DNA from: Paludibacteraceae bacterium
Lineage (GTDB): Bacteria; Bacteroidota; Bacteroidia; Bacteroidales; Paludibacteraceae
Assembly: GCA_017541805.1 (NCBI GenBank)
Contig: JAFXYK010000043.1
Span: 1 to 36,098 of the forward strand
DNA: 36,098 nucleotides
Reading direction: 5' to 3'
The translations under genes were made by a program, and so were the position numbers. Below the pieces are notes generated by a model. It was given only the letters and a program-made list of their open reading frames with translations, was not told the origin of the DNA and made no database searches. This document shows, piece after piece, positions 1 to 8,461 of this stretch; position 1 is the stretch's first letter, and each line of letters begins with the position of its first letter.

Positions 1-197
1 CCATCGCGCCGGGATTCATCATCACCGATATGACCAAAGCGCTGAGTGAAGAGACCCTCAAGCAGTTCGTCTCCATGATCCCGATGAAGCGCGGAGGCGA
101 ACCCGAAGAAGTAGCAAAGGTCGCCCTTTTCTTAGCGAGCGACCTTTCCTCCTACGTCTCCGGTCAAGTCATCCAAGTCAATGGCGCTATGGCATAA
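1..197 (+). CDS. fabG: 3' end of SDR-family reductase, FabG-like (partial)
   Basis: This is the C-terminal 64 residues of a short-chain dehydrogenase, read in frame from base 3 to a TAA at 195-197. It shows the family's substrate-loop motif (APGFIITDMT), then a PxKRGGEPEEVAKVALFLAS segment, then SSYVSGQVIQVNGAMA. That order is the classic end of beta-ketoacyl-ACP reductase, which performs the NADPH-dependent keto reduction step of fatty acid elongation in the cytoplasm. The nucleotide-binding glycine motif and the Ser-Tyr-Lys triad lie outside the window, so another SDR subfamily cannot be excluded. The last residues (VNGAMA) differ slightly from the common V-D-G-G-M ending. A strong hairpin follows four bases after the stop. 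Confidence 0.75.
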   Translation, partial: IAPGFIITDMTKALSEETLKQFVSMIPMKRGGEPEEVAKVALFLASDLSSYVSGQVIQVNGAMA

Positions 198-200
198 ATA

Positions 201-231
201 ATAAATCCCGAACCATCCGTTCGGGATTTAT
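201..231. terminator. Rho-independent terminator, probably bidirectional
   Basis: A perfect 13-bp inverted repeat (201-213 with 219-231) around a 5-nt loop. AT-rich arm ends supply a short T run in either direction. It sits between the end of the FabG-like gene and the end of the leftward amylase gene, so it can serve both convergent genes. Confidence 0.8.
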
Positions 232-235
232 TATA

Positions 236-267
236 AACTCTAAACTTTAAACTCTAAACTTTCAACT
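236..267. repeat. 7-bp periodic spacer repeat
   Basis: A run of degenerate heptamers of the form TAAACTY/TCAACTT fills the gap between the terminator and the amylase stop codon. Similar heptad runs occur at 28697-28716, 29958-29984, 30741-30786 and 30886-30914. Confidence 0.6.
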
Positions 268-1572
268 TTATCTACCGATTATATCATACTCCCAAGCATC
301 GAGCATGATCATCGGGCTGTTCTCTATCGGCAGCACTACGGTCTGCTCCTCATTGCTCATGTTCATCACGGCAATCACCGTGTCGCCGTCCAGTGCACGC
401 ATGCAAGCGAAGATCTTATCGTTCTCCAGCGGGATACGTACCATCGGCGCACCTTTCTCCGGGCTGTGCAGCGCCGGGTGAGCCGCACGCAGCGCATTCA
501 GCTCCTCGTACAGACCACCCATCGCATATTCCGGATCGGCGTCCACCAGGTCTTTCTCAAAGAACTGCAGGCGGTGATGGTTACCAACCAACTGACCGGT
601 GTAGATCATCGGCATGCCCGGCACCACATAGCAGAACGCAGCGAACAGACGGGCACCGTCATTACCCATACGCTCGAAAGCCGTACCGTTCCAACTGTTC
701 TCATCGTGGTTTGTGATGAAGTTCATACGGATCGCCTCCGGACGAATGGTCGAGTCAGCCTTGGCGAAATAAGCCCACAGATCCTCTACCGTTGCCTTGC
801 CTTGTGCTACGTCGTTCATGATATGATGCAGCGTCCAGCCGTAGTACATGTCGAACGCGCTCTCGGTCAACTCTTGTGCTTTATCCTCGTCTTCTGCCAG
901 CGTGAACATATCCGGGTGGGTCTTACGCAGATCACTCATTGCCCAGTTCCAGAAGTCCGTCGGCACTTCGCCCGCTACGTCGCAGCGGAAACCGTCGATA
1001 CCGATGCTGTCCATCCACCAGTGCATCGCTTTGAGCATCTCGTTGCGCATGTCCTGGTTGTCGTAGTTCAACTTGCTGATATCGGTCCAGTCGTATTGAA
1101 CCATCAGGTTGCCGAGGCTGTCGCGATAGTGCCAGCCCTCGTTCTTCGTCCACTCGCTGTCCGGCGCCGTGTGGTTAGCTACCCAGTCCAGAATCACTTT
1201 GAATCCCATCTCATGCGCTTTGGCTAAGAAATGCTCGAAGTCCGCGCGGGTTCCGAACTCCGGGTTGATCTGACAGTAGTCGATGATCGAGTAGTAACTG
1301 CCCAGCGTACCTTTGCGGGTGATCTTGCCGATCGGTTGACACGGCATCACCCAGATGATGTCGATTCCGTTCTCTTTGAGCATCGGCAGCAGATTTTCTG
1401 CAGCTGCGAACGTACCTTCCGGTGTCGCCTGACGGGTGTTTAACTCATAGATAGTAGCATCGTACGCCCATTCGGGGTGGCGCGGAGCCTGTGCTTCTTG
1501 TGCTTCTTCTTGTTTGGGTGCGCAGCTGAACAGCGCAATAGCGGCTAAAGCCAGCAATAATGTCTTTTTCAT
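268..1572 (-). CDS. GH13 alpha-amylase family lipoprotein
   Basis: Predicted alpha-glucan hydrolase of family GH13, 434 aa, lipid-anchored. The N-terminus has a type II signal peptide with lipobox LFSC (Cys17), then a low-complexity Glu/Gln/Ala linker. All four GH13 signature regions are present: DWVANH (129-134), GFRCD with the nucleophile Asp198, LAED with the acid/base Glu227, and TNHD (287-290). A short beta-rich C-terminal domain follows. The protein is small for the family and has no obvious starch-binding module. It is the second gene of a two-gene operon: its ATG overlaps the TGA of the upstream GH13 gene by four bases (1569-1572), which implies translational coupling. The exact substrate (starch, maltodextrin or glycogen) cannot be read from the sequence. 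No SusC/SusD genes are visible nearby. Confidence 0.9.
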   Translation of the reverse strand: MKKTLLLALAAIALFSCAPKQEEAQEAQAPRHPEWAYDATIYELNTRQATPEGTFAAAENLLPMLKENGIDIIWVMPCQPIGKITRKGTLGSYYSIIDYCQINPEFGTRADFEHFLAKAHEMGFKVILDWVANHTAPDSEWTKNEGWHYRDSLGNLMVQYDWTDISKLNYDNQDMRNEMLKAMHWWMDSIGIDGFRCDVAGEVPTDFWNWAMSDLRKTHPDMFTLAEDEDKAQELTESAFDMYYGWTLHHIMNDVAQGKATVEDLWAYFAKADSTIRPEAIRMNFITNHDENSWNGTAFERMGNDGARLFAAFCYVVPGMPMIYTGQLVGNHHRLQFFEKDLVDADPEYAMGGLYEELNALRAAHPALHSPEKGAPMVRIPLENDKIFACMRALDGDTVIAVMNMSNEEQTVVLPIENSPMIMLDAWEYDIIGR

Positions 1573-3635
1573 AATATATATTCGTTTCCGTTCATAATAA
1601 TCTTATAATCCAGCGAAGCGCGGTCGATGAGCACGATGACCGACTCACCCAGATAACGGCGCTCGTACATGATCATATCCGGTGTACCGATATACGGCAG
1701 GAACTCGCCGTACTGCAGCGCCATCGAACTGCGGCGCAGGATGATCAGCTGTGCCACTTTGTCGCGCATCATCTTCTCCTCGCGGTTGAGGTTGTCGAAG
1801 CGCATCATATGGCGGTTATCCGGGTCGTTGGCACCCACTTCGGCGTATTCGTCGCCCTGATAGATACACGGCACACCGGGCAGCGTCATATTCAGCACCT
1901 CCAGCATCAGCGCGATCTTATACGCTTTCTCGTCGTCGCCGATGCCGATCTCTTTTGTCCAGCCTTCTTCCTTGCCTTGGCTGTGGATGTCGATCGCACC
2001 GCCGGCGATGGACGCAAAACGTATCTGGTCGTGGTTGCCGCTGATGTTACCCATCGTGTGGTGCGCACCGTAGGTCGCTAAGGACGTCAACTCGTTCTTT
2101 AGAATCTCCTCCATCGGCTTCAGGCCGCACAGGGCTTCACGTGCCGTGAAATAGACGTTGAAATCGAACTGTGCATTCAGCATACCCGTCTTCACGTAAC
2201 TGCCGATCAACTCCGGACTGCCGTATGTCTCGCCGATCATCCATATCGCGCGACCCGGCCAGCGAGTCGCTATCTTCTGACCTAACAAACGCCAGTAACC
2301 CTCCGGGATATGCTTGCATGCGTCGTGACGGAAACCGTCCAGGTCGTAGTTCGCTAACCAGTATAACGCGCTGTCCGACATCGGCTCACATACCTCCGGG
2401 CGCTCCAGATCCAGCGTCGGGATATGCTTGTCGAACCAGGTCGTCAGACGTGCCTCGTCCCATAACTCGAAGTTGCGTCTGCCGTCCGGCAATATCGAAT
2501 CCGTATGCCAGTCCGGGTGCTCCTGCAGCGTCGGAGAGTTGATATGCATGTGGTTCGCTACGTAATCCAGAATCACGTTCATCCCGTGCGCGTGCGCGGC
2601 GGCTAATAAGGTGCGGAACTCCTCCGGCGTACCCAAACGGTCGTCTAACTTCGTCGCGAAGATAGGCCAGTAGCCGTGATAACCGCTGAACTTCGTATAG
2701 CTCTTTGTCGGGTCGTATTTGTTTCCGTTCTTGAAGGGGTAGCAGCCCCATGCGTCCCATGGATTCTGGGTGATCGGACTGATCCAAAGGGTGTTCACAC
2801 CTAATTGGTCAAAATAGCCCTCTTCGATCTTCTGCGTGATGCCGGCGAAGTCACCGCCCTGATAATCCACGATGTCCAGCACCTCGGGGCTGTTCATCTT
2901 CCAGTCGTTGGCGGTGTTGCCGTTGTAGAAACGGTCGATCAGGATAGAGTAGAGCACCTGCGCCTGCGGGTCATGACGGGTCAGCATGCCTGCATCCGTG
3001 ATGATCTCGCCGTCCTGCAGCGGCAGCAACAGGTCGTTGTACAGATACGTCTTATCTTCTGCGAAGATACGCAGGTAACTGCGCCCCGGTAACTTGTAAC
3101 CGCTATCCTCTAACCCCGTGAGATCCAACACCCATACCGAGTTCGTCTTCTCTCGCCATAACTGACGATCCAGCGGGATGTTCTGGATATACGCTTCAAA
3201 CGTCGGATTCTCCACTTCCCCCATGAAGCTCACGGTCAGCAATCCGTTCTCGAAGCCCGAGGCATACATGCTCTGCTTCACCGGCTTGTTCGGCAGCACA
3301 GGGATCGCGAAATGCTCATCCTCGCTGTTGAAAGAGAGACGATGAATCGCATTGTCATGGTTGATGATATCCATCTCACGAATCACCGGAGTTGTCCCGA
3401 TGAAGTTCTTGCACTCCAGCAGGTCGCCGCTGCTCGTCCACTGCAACTCATTCCATAGCGACGTGTCGCCGTACAGCGCCGGCAGGTAATCTGTCATCAC
3501 GATATGCATCGTGTCGGCATTCATACGAATCGGCATGATCGGATTCGATTTCGCGATCGAAATAGACTGGTCTTCCGAAGACTTACATCCTACCAAACAT
3601 AGGATAATCGATAGAAATAAAAAGGCTTTTCTCAT
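1569..3635 (-). CDS. GH13 neopullulanase/amylase-like lipoprotein with N-terminal beta domain
   Basis: A 688-aa GH13 enzyme with a lipoprotein signal (lipobox LVGC, Cys17). About 200 residues of N-terminal beta-rich sequence, resembling the cyclomaltodextrinase/neopullulanase N-domain, precede the catalytic barrel. The barrel opens with LYSILIDRFYNG. Catalytic regions: DYVANH (357-362), GFRHD with nucleophile Asp438, IGET with acid/base Glu469, and SGNHD (532-536). I chose the ATG at 3635. The longer open frame begins at a TTG inside the promoter -7 box and would put eight residues in front of the signal peptide. First gene of the operon, driven by the promoter at 3657-3688 with a leader of under 20 nt. 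Likely acts at the outer membrane or in the periplasm on alpha-glucans with the downstream amylase. Confidence 0.9.
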   Translation of the reverse strand: MRKAFLFLSIILCLVGCKSSEDQSISIAKSNPIMPIRMNADTMHIVMTDYLPALYGDTSLWNELQWTSSGDLLECKNFIGTTPVIREMDIINHDNAIHRLSFNSEDEHFAIPVLPNKPVKQSMYASGFENGLLTVSFMGEVENPTFEAYIQNIPLDRQLWREKTNSVWVLDLTGLEDSGYKLPGRSYLRIFAEDKTYLYNDLLLPLQDGEIITDAGMLTRHDPQAQVLYSILIDRFYNGNTANDWKMNSPEVLDIVDYQGGDFAGITQKIEEGYFDQLGVNTLWISPITQNPWDAWGCYPFKNGNKYDPTKSYTKFSGYHGYWPIFATKLDDRLGTPEEFRTLLAAAHAHGMNVILDYVANHMHINSPTLQEHPDWHTDSILPDGRRNFELWDEARLTTWFDKHIPTLDLERPEVCEPMSDSALYWLANYDLDGFRHDACKHIPEGYWRLLGQKIATRWPGRAIWMIGETYGSPELIGSYVKTGMLNAQFDFNVYFTAREALCGLKPMEEILKNELTSLATYGAHHTMGNISGNHDQIRFASIAGGAIDIHSQGKEEGWTKEIGIGDDEKAYKIALMLEVLNMTLPGVPCIYQGDEYAEVGANDPDNRHMMRFDNLNREEKMMRDKVAQLIILRRSSMALQYGEFLPYIGTPDMIMYERRYLGESVIVLIDRASLDYKIIMNGNEYIL

Positions 3636-3656
3636 GGTTTCACACAATTTGCGCTG

Positions 3657-3688
3657 CAAATTTACAACAAAATAATCAATTGTGCAAA
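3657..3688 (-). promoter_or_regulatory. Bacteroidota promoter for the GH13 operon
   Basis: On the minus strand, TTTG (3688-3685), a 20-bp spacer, then TAAATTTG (3664-3657) match the TTTG/TAnnTTTG consensus exactly. The expected start is near 3653, giving a leader of about 18 nt before the ATG at 3635. Confidence 0.8.
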
Positions 3689-3770
3689 TAATTAGGGCAA
3701 AAAAAATAAATGTGCTTGCATATTTATAAGTTTTGAACTAATTAGGTGCCAGTTGCAGGATACTGCGAAC

Positions 3771-3845
3771 GTAAATTCGGGGGAATGGTTCCACCAAGGC
3801 GGAGTCCGAATTTACAACATTTGAATAAAGGCGTGCCGAATTTAC
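3771..3845. repeat. 10-bp inverted plus direct repeat
   Basis: GTAAATTCGG at 3771-3780 is matched by its exact complement CCGAATTTAC at 3806-3815, and the complement recurs at 3836-3845. The block lies between the divergent promoters at 3657-3688 and 3872-3903. It could be a hairpin or spaced operator half-sites. The overlapping 66-codon open frame at 3746-3946 has no convincing coding character. Confidence 0.5.
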
Positions 3846-3871
3846 ATTTTCCGCAGAAAAATTCTCATTTA

Positions 3872-3903
3872 TTTGCATATATGCGAAAAAAGTTGTACCT
3901 TTG
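3872..3903 (+). promoter_or_regulatory. Bacteroidota promoter for the structured RNA / LRR operon
   Basis: TTTG (3872-3875), 20-bp spacer, TACCTTTG (3896-3903): a perfect consensus. The -7 box lies in the left arm of a palindrome (CCTTTGC 3898-3904, GCAAAGG 3909-3915). A 24-bp segment covering it (3895-3918) recurs exactly at 10049-10072. Confidence 0.85.
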
Positions 3904-3907
3904 CAGC

Positions 3908-4190
3908 CGCAAAGGTTTTATAAACCCTCGTCGCTTGCCGACGTAAAACAGCAAGGACATATTAAAAGGCGTTTATTAACGTTGTTCGCGACTTCTCAGA
4001 ATCTTCGCAAAATTCGCAACTAGTCGCTTCAACCACAATGAATGTCCATGTGGGTATGTTTATATCCACGCCTCGCTATAGGGTGAGGCGGGTTGTACAT
4101 ATCGGGCGTGGATTTCGGTTGTTTTTCTACTAGTTGCAGGGATTGCGAAGCCCTTGAGAAGCGTGAAGAGCAAACGGACTTCACGCTTTT
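3908..4190 (+). ncRNA. Candidate structured RNA (6S-like small RNA or attenuator leader)
   Basis: A transcript from the promoter at 3872-3903 would run about 280 nt before any start codon and can form one long interrupted rod. Pairings: 3992-3998 with 4155-4161 (7 bp); 4003-4010 with 4143-4150 (8 bp); 4016-4024 with 4129-4137 (9 bp); 4030-4034 with 4117-4121 (5 bp). Near the apex are 4064-4072 with 4105-4113 (9 bp) and a hairpin 4033-4037 with 4049-4053. An alternative hairpin 4071-4076/4083-4088 competes with the apical stem. Upstream mini-hairpins sit at 3914-3926 and 3929-3943. It ends with an 8-bp GC hairpin and TTTT (4161-4190). A rod with internal bubbles, its own promoter and a terminator recalls 6S RNA, which in this order is reported under the Bacteroidales-1 motif. 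No conserved 6S sequence was verified. tmRNA and RNase P hallmarks are absent. Confidence 0.6.
4161..4190 (+). terminator. Hairpin with T-run: RNA terminator or attenuator
   Basis: Perfect 8-bp stem (4161-4168 with 4179-4186), 10-nt loop, then four T residues. It lies 50 bases before the LRR gene, which has no recognisable promoter of its own, so readthrough here may set expression of 4241-9267. Its first base also pairs in the long stem (c3992-g4161). Confidence 0.65.
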
Positions 4191-4240
4191 AGTGTGTGTA
4201 CGGATAAATAAGGCAAATTAATACTAAAAAACATAAATCT

Positions 4241-6670
4241 ATGAAACACAAACTTTTACTATTGCTTATTTGCAGCCTGTTAACTCAAGTCACGCATGCT
4301 TATGTCGAGTCATGTTCCGGTATATGTGGTTCTGGCTTAGAGTGGAGAATCCCGGATGACACAGAATGCCGGTTGCAGATAGAGGGAACTGGCTCTATGT
4401 TTAATTATACATTAGACAGGATCCCTACATACCAATACTGTTGTGACATAACGGCTGTGAGTTTACCGAATGGATTAGTTAACATCGGTGATTTTGCTTT
4501 TGCAAATATAACCTCGTGCAAAGAGATAATACTTCCTGCCACAGTAAAGTTTATCGGAAAAGGAGCTTTCATGAATTCTACAAATTTATATGTTAATAGA
4601 ATTTGGTCTCCTAATATCATTAGTGTCGGTGATAGCGCTTTTTACGGTTGTAAACATATTGGATCAATAAGTGGACTAATAAAGGATACTGTGCGGAATG
4701 CAACTTTCTATGGAACAGGAGCAACACTATCTAGTATTCCCTCGCATGTCAGATACATTGGAGATTATGCTTTCGCGGGTTGTGATGTCGGCTCAACGTT
4801 GACTATCCCAGATAATGTGACTCATATTGGTGATAGCGCGTTTGCCAATTGCTCTAATCTCACAACAATCATTCTAAATTCTGATGAAATCGCACTCAAT
4901 GCTATTTATCCTGATTTTCAATTTCCATTCGGGAATCAAGTAACAGAATTTATATTTGGAGACAATGTTACGTGGGTTGGAAGGTATGCTCTTTCTGGTA
5001 ATTCGACATTGGAAAAAATATCAATAGGTAAAAATGTTACTCAAGTAGACGGTGAGGCATTTAAGGGATGTTCTTCTTTGCGCGAAGTGGAATGGAATGC
5101 TATTAGAACGGCAGATCCTGATTGGGGAATAGCTTCAACAAGACCTTTTTCTGGTAATGAAAACACAATATCTACTGTATCTTTTGGAAACAATGTTCAA
5201 CATATACCCGAAGCCTTGTTGTATGGATTTTCTAAGATAAAATCGATAAACATCCCTAATAGTGTTAGGAGTATTGGATCTTATGCCTTTTCTGGTTGTT
5301 CTAATTTAACCTCAGTAACAATTGGCGAAAACGTAACTAGCATCGAAGAATATGCATTTTGGGGATGTAGCAATTTACCGGTATCAAATCATATTCGATA
5401 TGCAGATACTTATATTGTTGGCGTTGTTGATAAGACTCTTACTGAATATACTATCAAAACGGGGACAAAGTGGATAGGAGAAAGTGCTTTTTATGGTTGC
5501 ACGAAATTAGCGTTTATTGATATTCCTAGTAGCGTTATTAGCATCGGGAGCCTTGCATACTATGAGTGTACCACTTTAAGTTCTCTTGTCATTCCAAACT
5601 CCGTAGAAAAAATAGGACGTAATGCATTCTCTTGTTGTAGCAACTTAAATTCTATTGATGTGGAAAGCGGAAATGACGTGTATGATAGTCGCAATGATTG
5701 TAATGCCATTATTGAGACATCGACTAATAGACTTATCGCGGGATGCAAGAATTCAATAATTCCAAATAGTGTTACAAGTATTGGAGAAGAAGCATTTAAA
5801 CATTGCAAAGGCTTGAGTTTTATTGAAATGCCAGAAAATGTTACAAGTATTGGGAGCGAAGCATTTGCAAATTGTTATAATTTAACTTCAGTTACGCTTC
5901 CAAATAGTATTAAGGACATTGAATTTGGTGCTTTCATGAGTTGCTATCGTTTAAAAACAATAAATTTCCCGAGCAATATTAGAACAATTGGAGGTATGGC
6001 TCTTAATGGGTGCAGCGGTTTGCGCTCTATAATTTGTGCTGCTAGTGTACCTCCTGTTATCTCTGAAAATGTTTTGGGTGGAGTAAATCTTTCTTCTTGC
6101 ACGCTCTATGTTCCTGCGAAAAGTATAGATTTATACATGAAAGCCGACGGGTGGAAAGCATTCAAAAATATCCGCCCACTTGAAGCGGAAGAAGCGAATG
6201 TATTAGAGCCTACGGCAGAACCGACGAGCAATAGTGTTGTCGTTGAATGGCCGAAAAATGACAATGCAGAGACCTATACGATTGTTATCGAAAAAGGAAA
6301 CGAGACTATTTGTACATTTGAATTTGATGTACAAGGACAACTCATAAATATCGCCTATGCTGCTCCTGCTCGAAATGGCATTCAAGGCAAAACACGTACG
6401 GCAAAGGAAACCTCTACCGGCTGGCAATATTCTATTTCTGGTTTGGACGCTAATACAGAATATACGTATACTGTAACCGCTAGGAAAAGTGACAATAGTG
6501 TGGTGTACGAACAGAGTGTTCCTTTCAAAACACAAAACGCTGCAACTAACATAGATACTACCTATCAAGGGTCAGAGCCGAATGTTACCAAAATCCTTCA
6601 CAACGGCCAAATCCTCATCCTCCGCGGGGAGAAGATGTATACTATCCAAGGTCAAGAAGTGAATCCATAA
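4241..6670 (+). CDS. Secreted BspA-like leucine-rich repeat protein with FN3 domain
   Basis: An 809-aa exported protein. A signal peptide (about residues 1-20, cleaved after a THA-like site) precedes a long array of LRR_5/BspA (TpLRR) repeats built on units such as IGDSAFANCSNLTTI, IGSYAFSGCSNLTSV and IGEEAFKHCKGLSFI. More than ten copies span roughly residues 55-640. A fibronectin type III-like domain follows (about 655-765, EPTSNSVVVEWPKNDNAETY), then a short tail (LHNGQILILRGEKMYTIQGQEV). That tail resembles the degenerate C-terminal sorting tails of secreted Bacteroidales proteins. Known BspA-type proteins act in adhesion to host or bacterial surfaces. Role and sorting here are inferred. 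Base composition is clearly more AT-rich than the flanking genes, consistent with an accessory origin. First gene of a four-gene plus-strand unit. Confidence 0.88.
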   Translation: MKHKLLLLLICSLLTQVTHAYVESCSGICGSGLEWRIPDDTECRLQIEGTGSMFNYTLDRIPTYQYCCDITAVSLPNGLVNIGDFAFANITSCKEIILPATVKFIGKGAFMNSTNLYVNRIWSPNIISVGDSAFYGCKHIGSISGLIKDTVRNATFYGTGATLSSIPSHVRYIGDYAFAGCDVGSTLTIPDNVTHIGDSAFANCSNLTTIILNSDEIALNAIYPDFQFPFGNQVTEFIFGDNVTWVGRYALSGNSTLEKISIGKNVTQVDGEAFKGCSSLREVEWNAIRTADPDWGIASTRPFSGNENTISTVSFGNNVQHIPEALLYGFSKIKSINIPNSVRSIGSYAFSGCSNLTSVTIGENVTSIEEYAFWGCSNLPVSNHIRYADTYIVGVVDKTLTEYTIKTGTKWIGESAFYGCTKLAFIDIPSSVISIGSLAYYECTTLSSLVIPNSVEKIGRNAFSCCSNLNSIDVESGNDVYDSRNDCNAIIETSTNRLIAGCKNSIIPNSVTSIGEEAFKHCKGLSFIEMPENVTSIGSEAFANCYNLTSVTLPNSIKDIEFGAFMSCYRLKTINFPSNIRTIGGMALNGCSGLRSIICAASVPPVISENVLGGVNLSSCTLYVPAKSIDLYMKADGWKAFKNIRPLEAEEANVLEPTAEPTSNSVVVEWPKNDNAETYTIVIEKGNETICTFEFDVQGQLINIAYAAPARNGIQGKTRTAKETSTGWQYSISGLDANTEYTYTVTARKSDNSVVYEQSVPFKTQNAATNIDTTYQGSEPNVTKILHNGQILILRGEKMYTIQGQEVNP

Positions 6671-6696
6671 CAAATACTATTAAAATATCAAGACCA

Positions 6697-8406
6697 ATGA
6701 AAAAGACTATTCTTGTAAAAACCCTGGTTTGTCTTTGTTTGCTGATGAGTTGGATGTGTGTAAATGCACAACAATTGCAAGCATTGGTATCCGATTCTCG
6801 TTACATTTATCCCACAAATGGAGAACTAACGAAAACACAAGGCTCCGTTGAGGACTATCATGACTTTTACATATGCCGAGTTGGCGACAAAGTGGGAATC
6901 GTCGATGATGGGGAAAGAGTAATTGTTCCTATCGAATACGATGAAATCAAACACGTAGACTGCGGTTATTTGATGCGTAAAGAAAACAGCTGGGGACTGA
7001 TTGATGCGCATGGAGAATGGGTCATACCGCCCGTATTGGCTTCCCTCACTTGCGATGATCCTAGGCATTCTTTCTGGTGCAAGACGCATGATGAATTGGA
7101 TTTTTTCTTGGACTATTGGGACAAAGATATGTTCGATAAGGCAGTCACCACTTTAACCGCCTTGTATAATTGGGGACCTTATTTCTTTTTAAGGAGTGAC
7201 AGCACAACCAAAGTCATCTCATTGGATGAATATTGGACCTCGGGCAAGTTCCATGATGGTCTGCTACCTATTTGGGATAAGAATAGCAAAAAATTAGGTT
7301 TCCTTAACAAAAATGGTGAATGGGCTATCCCGCAGATTATTCCATTTACTGAGAAGCCGTTCATGTACGAACCGGCGTTTAGTGGTGGGTATCTGCTTCT
7401 GGAGGAGACCACGATGGATTACAAGACTACCTACAAAATATACAATAAAAAGGGAAAGTTATTATGGACCCAAAAACATCGTGTCGGCGAAACAACGTAT
7501 TCTTTGACGGAATATATGCCGGGAGGGTTTGCCTTGGCGCGCGTGCAAGTAGGTAACGATTATAACGGAACGGTGCAATGGAAATATGTTTCTCCTACAG
7601 GTCAGGAGATGTTTCCTGAGGTGTTTGCCGGAAAACGTTACAAATGGAGTCCCGATAACCCAAGCCATTATGTGCGTCCTATGCGCGAGGGAATGATTGC
7701 TTTTCCCGATTTTAGCTCGAATAAGGTGCGCTGGGGATTCTTCGACAAGAACGGTAAAGTTATTGTGCGTGGTAAGTATGCCAGAGTTCATGATTTCCAC
7801 GATGGCTTAGCTGCAGTACAAATGCCGCAGGAAGGCGAGAATCCTAATAAATGGGGCTTTATTGACAAAACCGGCAAAATGGTTATTCCCGCTAAATTCA
7901 GTAAGGAACCGCAAGACTTCTCGGAAGGCTTAGCTGTCGTGGAGAAAAACTCCGGCATGCAAGTTTATATCAATAAGAAAGGAGAAGTGGTAAGTCCTCA
8001 ATACGCTTATGCGTCTCCTTTTGTAAACGGCGCAGCATTTATCCAAGTGTATCCAGAAGACTACGTGTCTGAGCGGTTTGCCATTGATCATTCTTTCAAT
8101 GTCGTAAACAGTTATCTGCCGGAATATATCTTCACTACATATACGCGCGCTCAGATAGAAAATGCCATTATACAATCAAACTCCAAAGACTCAAACACGG
8201 CAGTTTTCTTCTATACCGGCGATCATTCTGAACTATTCAATAGTCGCGGAGAGAAGTATGCTATGTACGTGGATGATGAGTTTAAAATCCCTGCCGTCAC
8301 GGATGATGTAGTTTACATGGAATATGGCTCATACTACAGCAAGATAGATATGTTCTGTGACACAACAGGAAAAATCCTATTCTTCTTGAAATTAAACGAA
8401 TTTTAA
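6697..8406 (+). CDS. Exported WG-repeat protein
   Basis: A 569-aa protein with an N-terminal signal peptide (about residues 1-25, ending VNAQ) and several WG (KWG) repeats. These have the form WGxxDKxGKxVIPxxYxxxxxFxxGLAxV: SWGLIDAHGEWVIPP, LGFLNKNGEWAIPQI, WGFFDKNGKVIVRGKY, WGFIDKTGKMVIPAKF and YINKKGEVVSPQY. WG repeats form beta-propeller-like surfaces in many secreted Bacteroidota proteins, and no enzymatic role is known for the motif itself. The last 120 residues carry no recognisable repeats. It starts 26 bases after the LRR gene, so the two are probably co-transcribed and both act outside the inner membrane. Exact function unknown. Confidence 0.85.
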   Translation: MKKTILVKTLVCLCLLMSWMCVNAQQLQALVSDSRYIYPTNGELTKTQGSVEDYHDFYICRVGDKVGIVDDGERVIVPIEYDEIKHVDCGYLMRKENSWGLIDAHGEWVIPPVLASLTCDDPRHSFWCKTHDELDFFLDYWDKDMFDKAVTTLTALYNWGPYFFLRSDSTTKVISLDEYWTSGKFHDGLLPIWDKNSKKLGFLNKNGEWAIPQIIPFTEKPFMYEPAFSGGYLLLEETTMDYKTTYKIYNKKGKLLWTQKHRVGETTYSLTEYMPGGFALARVQVGNDYNGTVQWKYVSPTGQEMFPEVFAGKRYKWSPDNPSHYVRPMREGMIAFPDFSSNKVRWGFFDKNGKVIVRGKYARVHDFHDGLAAVQMPQEGENPNKWGFIDKTGKMVIPAKFSKEPQDFSEGLAVVEKNSGMQVYINKKGEVVSPQYAYASPFVNGAAFIQVYPEDYVSERFAIDHSFNVVNSYLPEYIFTTYTRAQIENAIIQSNSKDSNTAVFFYTGDHSELFNSRGEKYAMYVDDEFKIPAVTDDVVYMEYGSYYSKIDMFCDTTGKILFFLKLNEF

Positions 8407-8461
8407 TTATATAAGGCAAGACCTGCAAAGCCGTAAGAGCAGGACGTAAATTATTAATATT

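Noticed and set aside
3746..3946. 66-codon frame before the structured RNA
   Set aside because: It runs through the inverted repeats and across both promoter boxes, has no initiation signal, and its protein looks random.
3749..4150. Possible direct duplication: AGTTGCAGG followed by TGCGAA at 3751 and again at 4132
   Set aside because: Only about 15 matching bases with a shifted gap and no similarity further out; the second copy is explained by the stem pairing of the structured RNA.
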